Source of the DNA: Streptosporangium violaceochromogenes | GTDB taxonomy: Bacteria; Actinomycetota; Actinomycetes; Streptosporangiales; Streptosporangiaceae | Assembly: GCF_014654615.1 (NCBI RefSeq) | Contig: NZ_BNBB01000010.1 | Coordinates: 154,211-218,210 of the forward strand | Length of the DNA stretch: 64,000 nucleotides | Reading direction: 5' to 3' | In this document: piece by piece, positions 1-9,069 of the stretch | Numbering within the stretch: position 1 is the first letter of the stretch | Layout of the letters: every line of letters starts with the position of its first letter | Made by a program: the position numbers and the translations under genes | Notes under the pieces: model-generated | The model's database searches: none | Told to the model about the DNA's origin: nothing | Seen by the model: only the letters and a program-made list of their open reading frames with translations

Positions 1-58
1 ACCGTTCTTGCGATCAGGCGGGCATAAACAGCGCGCCCCTCCGTAAAGACGCGGGCGG

Positions 59-1189
59 TCAGTTCCCGCCCCCCGCCCACGCCTCAAGCTGGGAGACGAA
101 ACGCCGGGCCGAGTTGGGCCAGTGGTGGTTGGCGCGGGCCGCGGCGTACCCCCGGGCGCCCTGGGCGTGCCGTTCCCGGACGTCGTCGCGCAGGGAGAGC
201 ACGGCCTGGGCCACGGCCTTGGGGTCGCGCCAGGGCACCACGACGCCGCTGTCGTAGCGCTCCACCAGTTCCACGGCGCGCGGCGAGGGAGTGGTGATCA
301 CCGGGATCCCGTGCGCCATGTACTCCACGATCTTCGTGGGCATGGAGTGCCGGTAGTTGGGCTCGTCGTGCAGGAGCGAGAGGCCGGCCAGCGCGCCGTC
401 GAGCCGCTTGAGCGCCTCGTCGTTGGGCATGAAGTCGCGCCACTCCAGCAGCCCCTCGGCCACCGCCTCGTTCAGCGTGGGGCGCGACTGCGGGTCGGCG
501 TAGCCGATCAGCTCGACCGCGACCCGGTACGGCCGCAGCAGCCGGGCCACCTCGATGGCCTCGCGCACCCCGCGCGCCTCCGACAGCCAGCCGAGGTAGA
601 CGACCCGGTCGTCTCCCGGCTCGGTCACCTCGTCGGGGACCCAGGTCTCGTTGGGCACGACCAGGTGGGGCCGGTGGAAGCGGCCGGCGTAGGCGCTCTC
701 GGCCAGAAGCAGGTGCAGGTGGCGCTCGGCCGTCCCCTCGAACAGGCGGGCCAGCAGGCGCGCGGGCGGGCGCAGGAAGGCCGGCAGCCACGGTTTCAGC
801 GACAGGGTGGCCGGGGTGTCCTCGTGGACGTCCCAGACCACCGGCGGGCGACCGCGCACCCCGGCGACCGCCAGCAGCAGTTCGGGGTCGTGGATGATCA
901 CCAGGTCGACCTGTCCACGCATGCTCTTGAACACCTTGCGGGCGGCGCGCACGGCCGACAGACGTCTGCGCTCGGCGGCCCGGGGGAGGTCGACGCCGTT
1001 CACCCACGGCCGGGCCATGACGCCCCGCGCGGTGTACGGCGCGGCATACGTGACCTCATGACCGGCGTCCACCAGCGCGCGGATCTGCCGGTGCAGGATC
1101 CGGGCGTCCTCGGGGTGATGCACCACCGTCATGACGAGCACGTGCACTGCGCGCAGCCCTTCGTCGCTAGAGCCGCTCGACGCGTTCAC
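59..1189 (-). CDS. Glycosyltransferase, GT4/GT-B type
   Basis: A 376-residue retaining GT-B fold glycosyltransferase that probably adds a sugar to a cell-surface polysaccharide in the cytoplasm. The N-terminal half has the HHPED segment usual near the acceptor-domain start and IHDPELLL. The C-terminal half has the nucleotide-sugar domain, with VVYLGWLSEARG and the late EYMAHGIPVITT segment followed by an E typical of the GT4 E-x7-E region. The GTG start at 1189 overlaps the end of the upstream dehydrogenase gene by 23 bases, so the two are probably co-transcribed. A GTG at 1147, preceded by GAAGGG, is an alternative start that removes the overlap. The donor is unknown; the neighbouring genes make UDP-ManNAcA, so a uronic acid donor is possible by inference. 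Confidence 0.85.
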   Translation of the reverse strand: MNASSGSSDEGLRAVHVLVMTVVHHPEDARILHRQIRALVDAGHEVTYAAPYTARGVMARPWVNGVDLPRAAERRRLSAVRAARKVFKSMRGQVDLVIIHDPELLLAVAGVRGRPPVVWDVHEDTPATLSLKPWLPAFLRPPARLLARLFEGTAERHLHLLLAESAYAGRFHRPHLVVPNETWVPDEVTEPGDDRVVYLGWLSEARGVREAIEVARLLRPYRVAVELIGYADPQSRPTLNEAVAEGLLEWRDFMPNDEALKRLDGALAGLSLLHDEPNYRHSMPTKIVEYMAHGIPVITTPSPRAVELVERYDSGVVVPWRDPKAVAQAVLSLRDDVRERHAQGARGYAAARANHHWPNSARRFVSQLEAWAGGGN

Positions 1190-2429
1190 CCTCGGCGAGG
1201 ACGCCTCGGGTGTCGAGCACGAGCCTGCCGTGGTCCTCGACGATCGACAGGTCGAAGGCGGCGTGCTGCTGCAGGAGCAGGGTCACGTCGGCTTCGGCGA
1301 CCGCCTTCGCCAGGTCCTCCTCGCGGGGGACGGGAACACCGTCCACGTTCCACCGCCTGACGTACGGGTCGGTGAAGACCAGATCCGCACCGAGGTCGAG
1401 CAGCGCCCGCGCGACCGGCACCGCCGGGGTCTCCCGCTCGTCGGCGATGTCGGGTTTGTAGGTGACGCCCAGCAGGAGCACCCTGGCGCCGTTGACGGCC
1501 TTCCTGTGCCGGTTGAGCAACCGCTGGACACGGGCCACCACGTAGGCCGGCATCCGCTCGTTGATCTCCTGGGCCAGCTCGACGAACCGGAACGGATAGC
1601 CCAGCTTGCGCACCGTGTAGGACAGGTAGGACGGGTCGACCGGAATGCAGTGACCGCCGACGCCCGGCCCCGGCAGGAACTTCTGGAAGCCGAAGGGCTT
1701 GGTGGCCGCCGCCTCGATGGCCTCCCACAGGTCGACCCCGAGCTCGTCGCAGAAGATCGCCATCTCGTTGACGAGGGCGATGTTGACGTGCCGGTAGGTG
1801 TTCTCCAGGAGCTTGGCCATCTCGGCCTCGCGGGTGCCGCTGACCGGCACGACCTGCTCGACGAACCGGGAGTAGAAGGCGACGGCGTGGTCGCGGCAGG
1901 CGGGGGTGTAGCCGCCGACGACCTTCGGGGTGTTGCGCATGCCGTACTTGGGGTTGCCCGGGTCGATGCGCTCGGGCGAGAAGGCGAGGTGGAACCCGGA
2001 GCCCGCGACCAGCCCCGAGGTCTCAAGGAGGGGGCGGACGACCTCGTCGGTGGTGCCCGGCCAGGTGGTGGACTCCAGGACCACGAGGGTGCCCTCGGAG
2101 AGGTTGCGCGCGACCGTGGCGGTCGCGCCCTCCACGGCCGACAGGTCGGGGCGGTGGTCCTCGTCCAGCGGGGTCGGCACGCAGATGACGACGGTGCGGC
2201 TTTCGGCCAGCACCGACTCGTCCAGGGTGGCGCGGAAGCCGCTGTCCAGCGTGTGCTCAAGATCGGCGTCGGTCAGGTCGTCGATGTAGGAGCGGCCCGC
2301 GTTCAGGGCCTCCACCTTGGAAGGATCCACCTCGACGCCGACGACGCGCAGACCGGCCGCCACCGCCTCCTTGACGAGGGGCATGCCGACGTAACCGAGA
2401 CCGATGACGGCCAGGTCGTAGGTACTCAC
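1167..2429 (-). CDS. wecC: UDP-N-acetyl-D-mannosamine dehydrogenase
   Basis: A 420-residue NAD-dependent nucleotide-sugar dehydrogenase of the UDP-Glc/GDP-Man dehydrogenase superfamily. It oxidises a C6 alcohol to a carboxylate in two steps. The Rossmann motif GLGYVGMP is at residues 10-17. The catalytic cysteine lies in GVGGHCIPVDP (Cys261), the usual context for WecC-type enzymes. I chose the GTG at 2429 because AAGGAGG sits 4 bases upstream of it; a longer reading frame upstream has no comparable ribosome site. With the UDP-GlcNAc 2-epimerase at 4355 it would make UDP-ManNAcA, hence the WecC call rather than UDP-glucose dehydrogenase. The final substrate assignment is inference. The gene overlaps the downstream glycosyltransferase. 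Confidence 0.85.
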   Translation of the reverse strand: MSTYDLAVIGLGYVGMPLVKEAVAAGLRVVGVEVDPSKVEALNAGRSYIDDLTDADLEHTLDSGFRATLDESVLAESRTVVICVPTPLDEDHRPDLSAVEGATATVARNLSEGTLVVLESTTWPGTTDEVVRPLLETSGLVAGSGFHLAFSPERIDPGNPKYGMRNTPKVVGGYTPACRDHAVAFYSRFVEQVVPVSGTREAEMAKLLENTYRHVNIALVNEMAIFCDELGVDLWEAIEAAATKPFGFQKFLPGPGVGGHCIPVDPSYLSYTVRKLGYPFRFVELAQEINERMPAYVVARVQRLLNRHRKAVNGARVLLLGVTYKPDIADERETPAVPVARALLDLGADLVFTDPYVRRWNVDGVPVPREEDLAKAVAEADVTLLLQQHAAFDLSIVEDHGRLVLDTRGVLAEGERVERL

Positions 2430-2627
2430 TCGGCCTCCTTCACCGGGCTCGCCCGAGGGGCCTCCGTGACCGTCGGCCGGTCGGCCGCGCTCGCTCACAG
2501 GGTGACCCTGGGATGCCGGAAACAACACTTCATGGTCGCAAAGGCTATCTCAAGTCCGCACGAGCCACGCCTAATGCGATTGAACGCACAGCAAACAGTA
2601 GGTGTGTCCGTTACCAGCTCATGGTCG

Positions 2628-4298
2628 TCAATCGGTCAGTGATCGGTAAAGGTCACGGTATGTTTCCGCGACGCGGCTCCACGTACGCTTCGCCGCCACC
2701 TCGGCCCGGCCGGCCTCCCCCATCGCGGCCCGCCGCCCGGGGTCGTCGCGCAGCCCGATGAGCGCCTCGGCGAGCGCCTCCGGGTCGCCCGGCGGGACCA
2801 GCAGCCCGGCGCCGTCGGCGCCCACGAGCTCCGACAGGGCGGGCAGGTCGCTGAGCACGACGGGTTTGCCGAGCGCCATCGCCTCGACCGGCTTCAGCGG
2901 CGTGACCAGCCGGCACACCCGCAGGTCCTCACGCGGGCAGACGAAGATGTCGATGGCCGCCTGGGCCTGGAGCGCCTCGTCGGGACCGACCCTTCCCGGC
3001 AGGATCGCCAGGTCCCCGAGGCCCAGCCGTTCGACCTGCTCCAGCAGCGCCGGCCGTTCGGCGCCGTCGCCGACGAGCAGCAGCCGGATCGGGGTGCCCC
3101 GGTCCCGCAGGAGCGCGGCTGCGGCGATCATGGTGGCGAAGCCCTCGTAGGCCACGATGCTCGACACCGAGCCCATCACGACCTCGCCGGGAGCGATGCC
3201 GTAGGCGGAGCGGAAGGCCGCCCCGTCGTACGCGGCGGTCAGCAGCGTGTCGTCCACCGCGTTGGGCGCGAGGAAGATCCTCTCCCTCGGCACGCCCCGC
3301 TCGACGATCTCCGAGGCCATGGTCTCGGCCAGCGTGACCACCGCGTCGGCCGAGCGCATGATGAACGCCTCGCGCTCGCGCTGGAGCACGTGCCGCTGGC
3401 TGCCGACGCGCTTGGGGTCGCGCGAGGCCCAGGTCTCCTCCAAAAAGCCCCGCACCTCGTAGACCAGCGGCGTCCCGGTGCGCTCGCGCACGGCCAGCGC
3501 CACCGAACCGTTGCGGTGGTCGGTGGCGGCGTGCAGCACCTGCGGCCGGAGGGTCCGGACCAGCTCGGTCACCTCTCCGGCGCCCCGGATCATCCGGCCC
3601 TGGCTCTCGAACGGCACGTCCCCGCCGCCCGGCAGCAGCCGGTGGTAGGGGATGCCCCCGACCTCCTCGTACGGCGTGACGTCGGCGTGCCCCTGCAGCA
3701 TCGGCCAGCCCCAGCTCGTCACGACGTGCGGGTCGAGCCCGGCGGCCTTCTGCGCGGTGACGATCCGATGGGTGCGCACGGTGTATCCGGCCTGCGTGTA
3801 CGGCAGGGCGTTGGTGACGCAGTGCAGCACCCGGCCCCGGATCCGCTCGCCCACGATCACCTTGGCCTTGGGCGGGATCGGGCTGGGCTGGAGGGCGGCC
3901 AGCTCCCCGGCGTAGTAGGCGGCGCGGCGCTTGATGAAGGGGTAGTGGATGTGCTCCTGGAGCACGGCGGCGGCCTCGGTCATCCGCCCGGCGTCGAAGT
4001 GCTCCCTGGCCTCGTTCCAGGGCCCCTTGACCAGGCGCATGCCGAACTTGCGGACGGCGATCCGGGCGCGGCGCGCGACGGGCCAGGCGACCCGGCCCAC
4101 GACGGGGCGCAGCCGGGACGGGAGGGTCTCGGCGGCGGCCTGGGCCACGCGCACCGGATCGGACCTGACCTTGGTTATCACGACCCGCGAGACGATCACC
4201 GGGTGCTTGACGAACCCCTTCAGCAGCCCGCCCAGCCCGGCACGGGCCGATGCTGCGGAAACCTTGGGGGAGTCTGGCGTGCTGGCCTCGGATACCAC
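2628..4298 (-). CDS. Glycosyltransferase, GT4 family, with N-terminal extension
   Basis: A 556-residue protein. The first ~150 residues are a basic extension without a motif I recognise (KHPVIVSRVVITKVR, then an Arg-rich stretch). The rest is a GT-B glycosyltransferase: GYTVRTHRIV (acceptor domain), LVYEVRGFLEETW, FLAPNAVD and LLVGDGAERPALLEQ, then the GT4 donor motif region EAMALGKPVVLSDLPALSELV. It probably extends a surface glycan. The start is GTG at 4298, and the gene is divergent from wecB with only 56 bases between them. The similar-sized gap before wecC (2430-2627) shows no gene or clear terminator. The substrate is not predictable from sequence. Confidence 0.83.
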   Translation of the reverse strand: MVSEASTPDSPKVSAASARAGLGGLLKGFVKHPVIVSRVVITKVRSDPVRVAQAAAETLPSRLRPVVGRVAWPVARRARIAVRKFGMRLVKGPWNEAREHFDAGRMTEAAAVLQEHIHYPFIKRRAAYYAGELAALQPSPIPPKAKVIVGERIRGRVLHCVTNALPYTQAGYTVRTHRIVTAQKAAGLDPHVVTSWGWPMLQGHADVTPYEEVGGIPYHRLLPGGGDVPFESQGRMIRGAGEVTELVRTLRPQVLHAATDHRNGSVALAVRERTGTPLVYEVRGFLEETWASRDPKRVGSQRHVLQREREAFIMRSADAVVTLAETMASEIVERGVPRERIFLAPNAVDDTLLTAAYDGAAFRSAYGIAPGEVVMGSVSSIVAYEGFATMIAAAALLRDRGTPIRLLLVGDGAERPALLEQVERLGLGDLAILPGRVGPDEALQAQAAIDIFVCPREDLRVCRLVTPLKPVEAMALGKPVVLSDLPALSELVGADGAGLLVPPGDPEALAEALIGLRDDPGRRAAMGEAGRAEVAAKRTWSRVAETYRDLYRSLTD

Positions 4299-4315
4299 GC
4301 CGTGACCGTACCATA

Positions 4316-4328
4316 GGCAACGTTTGCC
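4316..4328. promoter_or_regulatory. Palindrome in the divergent wecB/glycosyltransferase promoter region
   Basis: A perfect inverted repeat, GGCAA-CGT-TTGCC, lies within the 56-base space separating two divergent genes. On the minus strand TATGGT just beside it could be a -10 for the glycosyltransferase gene. An operator for a local repressor is possible; no regulator is encoded next to it. Confidence 0.35.
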
Positions 4329-4354
4329 CTACTCCCGCATGAAAGGCGAGGTCA

Positions 4355-5524
4355 ATGAGGGACTACGCCCCCACGGCGACGACCCCGGACCCCGGAAATC
4401 CCCTCGTCCTGCACGTGCTGGGTGCCCGCCCCAACTTCGTCAAGGCCGCCCCGGTGGTGCGCGCCCTCACGGGGCTGGGGGTGCGGCAGGGCATCGTCCA
4501 CACCGGTCAGCACTACGACGCGCTCATGTCGGACGTCTTCTTCTCCGACCTCGGGCTGCCCGAGCCGATCGCCAACCTGGGGGTGGGCTCCGGCTCCCAC
4601 GCCCGGCAGACCGCCGCCCTGCTGACGGGGCTGGAGGACGTGGTGCTGACGCACCGGCCGGCACTGGTCGTCGTCTACGGCGACGTGAACTCGACGCTGG
4701 CCGCGATCCTCGTCTGCGCCAAGCTGCACGTCCCGACCGCGCACGTCGAGGCGGGCCTGCGCTCCTTCGACCGGGAGATGCCCGAGGAGGTCAACCGGAT
4801 CGTCACCGACGCGCTGTCCGACATCCTCCTCGCCACCTCGCCCGACGCGCTGTCGTACCTGGCCCGCGAGGGCGTGGACCCCTCGCGCGTCCACCTCGTC
4901 GGCAATCCGATGATCGACAGCCTGTTCTCCGCGCTCGACCGCCTGGATCCGGCCGCGCCGCGCTCCCGGTTCGGCCTGCCCGAGCGGTACGGCGTGGCCA
5001 CCCTGCACCGCCCCGCCAACGTGGACGACCCGGCCTCGGCCAAGGAGCTGGTGGACGCCGTCATCGAGGTGAGCCGGCGCCTGCCGCTCGTGGTGCCGAT
5101 CCATCCCCGGGGCCGCGAACGCCTGGCCGAGGCCGGGCTGGTGACCGGGGACGGCCTGCTCGTCGTCGACCCGCTGGGGTATGTGGACTTCCTGTCGCTG
5201 GTGCGGGGCGCGGCCCTGGTCGTCACCGACTCCGGCGGCGTGCAGGAGGAGACGACCATGCTCGGGGTCCCGTGCCTGACCGTCCGGCCCAACACCGAGC
5301 GGCCGATCACCGTCACCCACGGCACCAACCGCCTCGTCACCCCGGCGGGGCTGCCCGCCGCCGCCGACCGGGCGCTGGCCGAGGGGGCGTCGACGCCTTC
5401 GGGCGAGCTGCCCCCGCTCTGGGACGGCCAGGCCGGCCCCCGGATCGCCCGGGTGATCGCGGCCTGGCTCCAGGGCGGGAACCTTTCTCCGGCCGGGCAG
5501 ACCGTACCGCCCAAATCCCTTTAA
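4355..5524 (+). CDS. wecB: UDP-N-acetylglucosamine 2-epimerase (non-hydrolysing)
   Basis: A 389-residue GT-B fold epimerase converting UDP-GlcNAc to UDP-ManNAc in the cytoplasm. Family signatures are clear: GARPNFVKAAPVV near residue 23, HTGQHYD, YGDVNSTLA, HVEAGLRSFDREMPEEVNR (catalytic acidic and substrate-binding residues), HRPANVDD and the C-terminal DSGGVQEE that binds UDP. The length is normal for the family. ATG at 4355 follows GGCGAGG. It pairs functionally with the UDP-ManNAc dehydrogenase at 1167-2429, although the two genes are on opposite strands. The product would feed a surface polysaccharide or teichuronic-acid-like polymer. Confidence 0.93.
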   Translation: MRDYAPTATTPDPGNPLVLHVLGARPNFVKAAPVVRALTGLGVRQGIVHTGQHYDALMSDVFFSDLGLPEPIANLGVGSGSHARQTAALLTGLEDVVLTHRPALVVVYGDVNSTLAAILVCAKLHVPTAHVEAGLRSFDREMPEEVNRIVTDALSDILLATSPDALSYLAREGVDPSRVHLVGNPMIDSLFSALDRLDPAAPRSRFGLPERYGVATLHRPANVDDPASAKELVDAVIEVSRRLPLVVPIHPRGRERLAEAGLVTGDGLLVVDPLGYVDFLSLVRGAALVVTDSGGVQEETTMLGVPCLTVRPNTERPITVTHGTNRLVTPAGLPAAADRALAEGASTPSGELPPLWDGQAGPRIARVIAAWLQGGNLSPAGQTVPPKSL

Positions 5525-5588
5525 AACGGCTGTTTCGGAACAAGGTAAGCCGTACGCTGGCATAACCCCGGATATAAGGCGATCCCCC

Positions 5589-7646
5589 ATGAGTGAGCAG
5601 ACCCCCGAAGAGCCGAAGTACCAGCGTCTCGGACCGATCAACTGGCTGCCCGAGGAACGCAAGGTCGTCGAACGCTTCGAGGAGCGCGTGCGGGACCTGG
5701 AACGGCGGCTGGCCATCGCCGAGGCGCGAGCGGACTACGCGCAGTGGAAGCTTGAGTCCACCAAGGTCCAGCGGCCCTACCGGGTCGCCGAGGCGCTGAC
5801 CGGGGCACGGGGAGCGGGGGTCGTACGGCTGCCGCGCCGCCTCCGGGCCGCGATGGAGACCCGCGAGGGGCCCACGCCGCCCCGGCCCGTGGCCGAGGTG
5901 ACCGAGGAGCTGAACCACCGGGGACCCGTGGTGGACGTGCCGGAGGTGAAGTGGCCCACCGGACCGATCGCGCGCCCCGACCTGAAGGTCGCGGTCATCC
6001 TGGACGACTTCTCCCGGATGGCGTTCAGGTACGAATGGGACCAGATCGAGTTCGGGCTCCGCGACTGGCCGGAGATCTTCGCCGAACGCAGGCCCGACCT
6101 GCTGTTCGCCGAGTCGGCCTGGCACGGCAACCAGGGCCGCTGGCGCTATCAGATGACCGGCTCCAACGCGCCCAAGCCCGAACTGCGCGCCCTGATCGAC
6201 TGGTGCCGCGCCGAGGGCGTCCCGACGGTCTTCTGGAACAAGGAGGACCCGCCGAACTTCGACTTCTTCATCGACACGGCCAAGCTGTTCGACCACGTCT
6301 TCACCTGTGACGGCGACATGGTGCCCCGCTACCGTCAGGTGCTCGGGCACGACCGGGTCGACGTCCTGCAGTTCGCCGCGCAGCCCCGGGTGCACAACCC
6401 GATCCAGGAGCGGGCCGGGCGGCTGCACGACGTGGTCTTCGCCGGGATGTACTTCCGCGACAAGCATCCCGAGCGCCGCGAGCAGATGGAGACCGTCCTC
6501 GCCCCCATCCGCGAGCTGGGCCTGCACATCTTCGCGCGCAACGGCACGGTGGACGAGAAGTACGCCTGGCCCGCGGAGTACGTCCCGCACATCGTCGGCG
6601 AGCTGCCCTACGACCGGATGCTCGCCGCCTACAAGATGTACAAGGTCTTCCTGAACGTGAACTCGGTGCTGGACTCACCGACCATGTGCGCCCGCCGCGT
6701 CTTCGAGCTGTCGGCCTGCGCGACCTCGGTCGTCTCGGGCTGGTCACGGGCCATCGAGGAGACCTTCGGCTCGCTGATCCCGATCGCCCGCGATCAGCTT
6801 GAGTCCTACAACCAGGTCCTGCACCTGATCAACAGCCCCGAGCTGCGCGCCCGCCAGGGGCACCTGGCCATGCGCGAGGTCTTCGACAGGCATCTGTTCA
6901 CCCACCGGGTGGACCAGATCCTCCGGATGCTCGGCCGGCCCGTCTCCCCGGGGACGAGGTCCGTCTCGGTGGTGCTGCCGACCAACCGGGCCTCGCAGAT
7001 CGAGCACGCGATCTCCTCGGTCGCCAGGCAGATCCACCGGCCGCTCCAGCTCGTCATGGTCCTGCACGGCCTGGACATCGACCCCGTCGTGGTCGCCGAC
7101 AAGGCCCGCGTGGCCGGGATCTCCGACGTCGTGGTGCTCCCGGCCGACCCGTCGCTGTCGCTGGGCGCGTGCATGAACCTGGGCATCGCGGCGGCCGAGG
7201 GCGAGCTGATCGCCAAGATGGACGACGACAACCTCTACGGCGAGCACTACCTGTCCGACCTGGTCCGCGCCTTCGACTACTCCGACGCCGAACTGGTCGG
7301 CAAGGGCGCGCACTACGCCTACTTCGAGGGCGCCAACGCCACGATGCTGCGCCTGCCGGGCCTGGAGCACCGCTACAGCTGGCTCGTCCAGGGCGGCACC
7401 TTCCTCGGCAAGGCCGGCCTGTTCCGCCACTACGGTTTCGAGGACGTCACGCGCGGCGAGGACACCCGGCTGGTCCGCCGGCTCAAGGAGGACCGGGTGA
7501 GGATCTACTCGGCCGACCGGTTCAACTTCGTCTACTGGCGCAGCGGCGACGCCACGATGCACACCTGGCAGGCCGACGACATCAAGCTCACCCGCAACGC
7601 CCAGTTCTCCTTCGCGGGGCGCCCCGAGGCGCACGTGATGATCTGA
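5589..7646 (+). CDS. Bifunctional glycosyltransferase: CgeB/DUF3880-like plus GT2-like domain
   Basis: A 685-residue two-domain protein. After a coiled N-terminal stretch (about residues 15-55, rich in Glu/Arg), residues ~130-460 resemble the spore-coat CgeB/YkvP glycosyltransferase family: LKVAVILDDFS, WNKEDPPNFDFF, DHVFTCDGD, FAGMYFRDKHPERR, LNVNSV. Residues ~465-685 are a GT-A/GT2-like domain: SVSVVLPTNR, a DxD-like AKMDDDNLYGE, and WLVQGGTFLGKAG with the GEDTRL element. Such fusions occur in actinobacterial surface-glycan loci. The gene follows wecB by 64 bases and is probably in the same transcript. Whether both domains are active is not known. Confidence 0.8.
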   Translation: MSEQTPEEPKYQRLGPINWLPEERKVVERFEERVRDLERRLAIAEARADYAQWKLESTKVQRPYRVAEALTGARGAGVVRLPRRLRAAMETREGPTPPRPVAEVTEELNHRGPVVDVPEVKWPTGPIARPDLKVAVILDDFSRMAFRYEWDQIEFGLRDWPEIFAERRPDLLFAESAWHGNQGRWRYQMTGSNAPKPELRALIDWCRAEGVPTVFWNKEDPPNFDFFIDTAKLFDHVFTCDGDMVPRYRQVLGHDRVDVLQFAAQPRVHNPIQERAGRLHDVVFAGMYFRDKHPERREQMETVLAPIRELGLHIFARNGTVDEKYAWPAEYVPHIVGELPYDRMLAAYKMYKVFLNVNSVLDSPTMCARRVFELSACATSVVSGWSRAIEETFGSLIPIARDQLESYNQVLHLINSPELRARQGHLAMREVFDRHLFTHRVDQILRMLGRPVSPGTRSVSVVLPTNRASQIEHAISSVARQIHRPLQLVMVLHGLDIDPVVVADKARVAGISDVVVLPADPSLSLGACMNLGIAAAEGELIAKMDDDNLYGEHYLSDLVRAFDYSDAELVGKGAHYAYFEGANATMLRLPGLEHRYSWLVQGGTFLGKAGLFRHYGFEDVTRGEDTRLVRRLKEDRVRIYSADRFNFVYWRSGDATMHTWQADDIKLTRNAQFSFAGRPEAHVMI

Positions 7647-7662
7647 CGCGCGAGACGCGTCA
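7644..7662 (+). terminator. Short stem-loop at the end of the polysaccharide operon
   Basis: The TGA stop codon itself begins a perfect 7-bp stem, TGACGCG-CGAGA-CGCGTCA. There is no T run after it, as is usual in high-G+C actinomycetes. It may end the wecB/glycosyltransferase transcript. Confidence 0.4.
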
Positions 7663-7663
7663 C

Positions 7664-7697
7664 GCGTCCCCGGGACACGTTTGCGTCCCCGGGACAC
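7664..7697. repeat. Two direct copies of a 15-base CCCGGG-containing motif
   Basis: The motif GCGTCCCCGGGACAC occurs at 7664-7678 and again at 7683-7697, immediately after the stem-loop. Each copy is nearly palindromic around CCCGGG. The function is unknown; it could extend the terminator by pairing between copies or bind a protein. Confidence 0.5.
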
Positions 7698-7988
7698 ATC
7701 CGGCGCGCTCCGCCCCTTGCCCGGGGCTCGCCCTCTTTCTTTTTCCGAGGTCGCCTCGCCCGGGGTCCCTCCCGACCGCCGGGCGACGGAGGGGACGCCG
7801 GGAGCCCCGAAGACACCCCGGCCCCCGGCCGCCACGCCCTCATGCCCTCCCGTGCCCCCACACCTTTCTCTCCCCTCGGCCCCACCCGCGCCCGGCGCCG
7901 CCCATCCGGCCCCGAGCAGGCGCGACACGTCGAGATCACTGGATCATTTGTTACTTGATTGAGGCATAGGGCTCATTCTGGAATATTC
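7698..7988. other. Non-coding spacer, no gene recognised
   Basis: No reading frame here has both a plausible start and family resemblance. The first 230 bases are C-rich low-complexity sequence. The last 60 bases (7930-7988) are unusually A+T-rich for this genome and lead directly into the promoter at 7989. Confidence 0.5.
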
Positions 7989-8017
7989 TTGACTTACCGT
8001 TCCTCCCTCCGTATCGT
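7989..8017 (+). promoter_or_regulatory. Sigma-70-type promoter of the amino-acid import/catabolism operon
   Basis: TTGACT and TATCGT are separated by exactly 17 bases in an A+T-rich patch. Transcription would begin near 8024, leaving a 5' leader of about 175 bases. The leader contains a striking C/T-only-rich tract (about 8040-8100) before the first gene at 8200. Confidence 0.6.
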
Positions 8018-8199
8018 CTGTCACCACAGGGAGCCCCCAGCCTCCCCGTATCTCTCCGTACCTCTCCTCATCTGCCTCTTCCTCTCTCTTCTTCTTGTTC
8101 GCCCGCGGTTCACGCGTGCGCACCCCGGCGGCACGGCCCCCCAGCGGCACGGCCACCAGAGAAACGACTCTTCATCACTCGTCTGTCGAGGAGCCCGCC

Positions 8200-9069
8200 A
8201 TGAACCTCAAACCCCCGGGACTGCTCCTGGCCGGCATCGCGCTCGTCGTTCTCACCGGCTGTTCTTCATCGACCGAGAGCAGCGGGTCCGGCGCGACCGC
8301 GCAGGCGTCCGCCCCCGCCTTCACCCCCGTCACGGCCGGCACCCTGACCGTGGCCACCGTCTTCCCCGCTCCCGGGGTCATGGAGGGGGACACCCCCCAG
8401 ACCCTCAAGGGCGGCGTCGACTGGGCGCTCGCCAAGGAACTCGCCAAGGAACTCGGCCTGGGCAAGGTCGAGTTCGTCAACGTGAACTTCGCGGCCCTGA
8501 TGTCCGGTCAGGTCACCAAGTACGACATCGCGGTGGCGAACATCATCACCCTGGACAAGCGCAAGAACGTCAACGACTACACCGACTGCTACTACGCCCC
8601 CGTCAACGCGGCCCTGGTCCGCGACGGCAAGAAGCTCGAAACCATCGAGGACGCCAAGGCCCTCAAGTGGGGCCTGCTCACCGGCTCGGTGAACGAGGCG
8701 TTCATGCTGAACACCATCAAGCCCGCCGAGGACCCCCGCAGCTACGCCTCCCCCGTGGCGCTGACCGCCGGCCTCCAGGACGGCGCGATCGACGCCGAGT
8801 ACATCAGCCTCCAGCGGGTCTCCGCCGACGCGCTGACCGGCCCCCTCAAGGGCAAGAGCAAGATCGTCCTGCTCAACCCGAAGGACCCGAAGGCCCTCGG
8901 CCTGTGCAGCGCCGTACAGCTGCCCAAGGGGTCGGCCAACACCCCGTTCGTGAACGCGGCCCTCAAGAAGATCATCGACTCGGGAGCCGTGGACACGTGG
9001 GTCGCCCAGTACGTGACCCCGCTCTACAACGGGCTTGACGTCACCTCGCTGCCCTCCGTCACCTTCTGA
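8200..9069 (+). CDS. Amino-acid ABC transporter substrate-binding lipoprotein
   Basis: A 289-residue extracytoplasmic binding protein. A lipoprotein signal ends in LTGC (Cys21), followed by a Ser-rich linker. The mature part has the SBP family 3 pattern, for example DWALAKELAKELG, ANIITLDKRKNVNDYTDCYY and KSKIVLLNPKD. I chose the ATG at 8200 because GAGGAG lies 6 bases upstream and the signal peptide starts there; an in-frame upstream extension lacks a ribosome site. It is the first gene of a seven-gene operon with its own permease and ATPase. The ligand is probably an amino acid, judging by the downstream dehydrogenase; which one cannot be read from the sequence. Confidence 0.85.
   Translation: MNLKPPGLLLAGIALVVLTGCSSSTESSGSGATAQASAPAFTPVTAGTLTVATVFPAPGVMEGDTPQTLKGGVDWALAKELAKELGLGKVEFVNVNFAALMSGQVTKYDIAVANIITLDKRKNVNDYTDCYYAPVNAALVRDGKKLETIEDAKALKWGLLTGSVNEAFMLNTIKPAEDPRSYASPVALTAGLQDGAIDAEYISLQRVSADALTGPLKGKSKIVLLNPKDPKALGLCSAVQLPKGSANTPFVNAALKKIIDSGAVDTWVAQYVTPLYNGLDVTSLPSVTF

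Noticed and set aside
122..2642. Plus-strand frames of 412 and 503 codons across the glycosyltransferase and dehydrogenase genes
   Set aside because: Antisense shadows; their translations are His/Arg/Gly-rich without domains.
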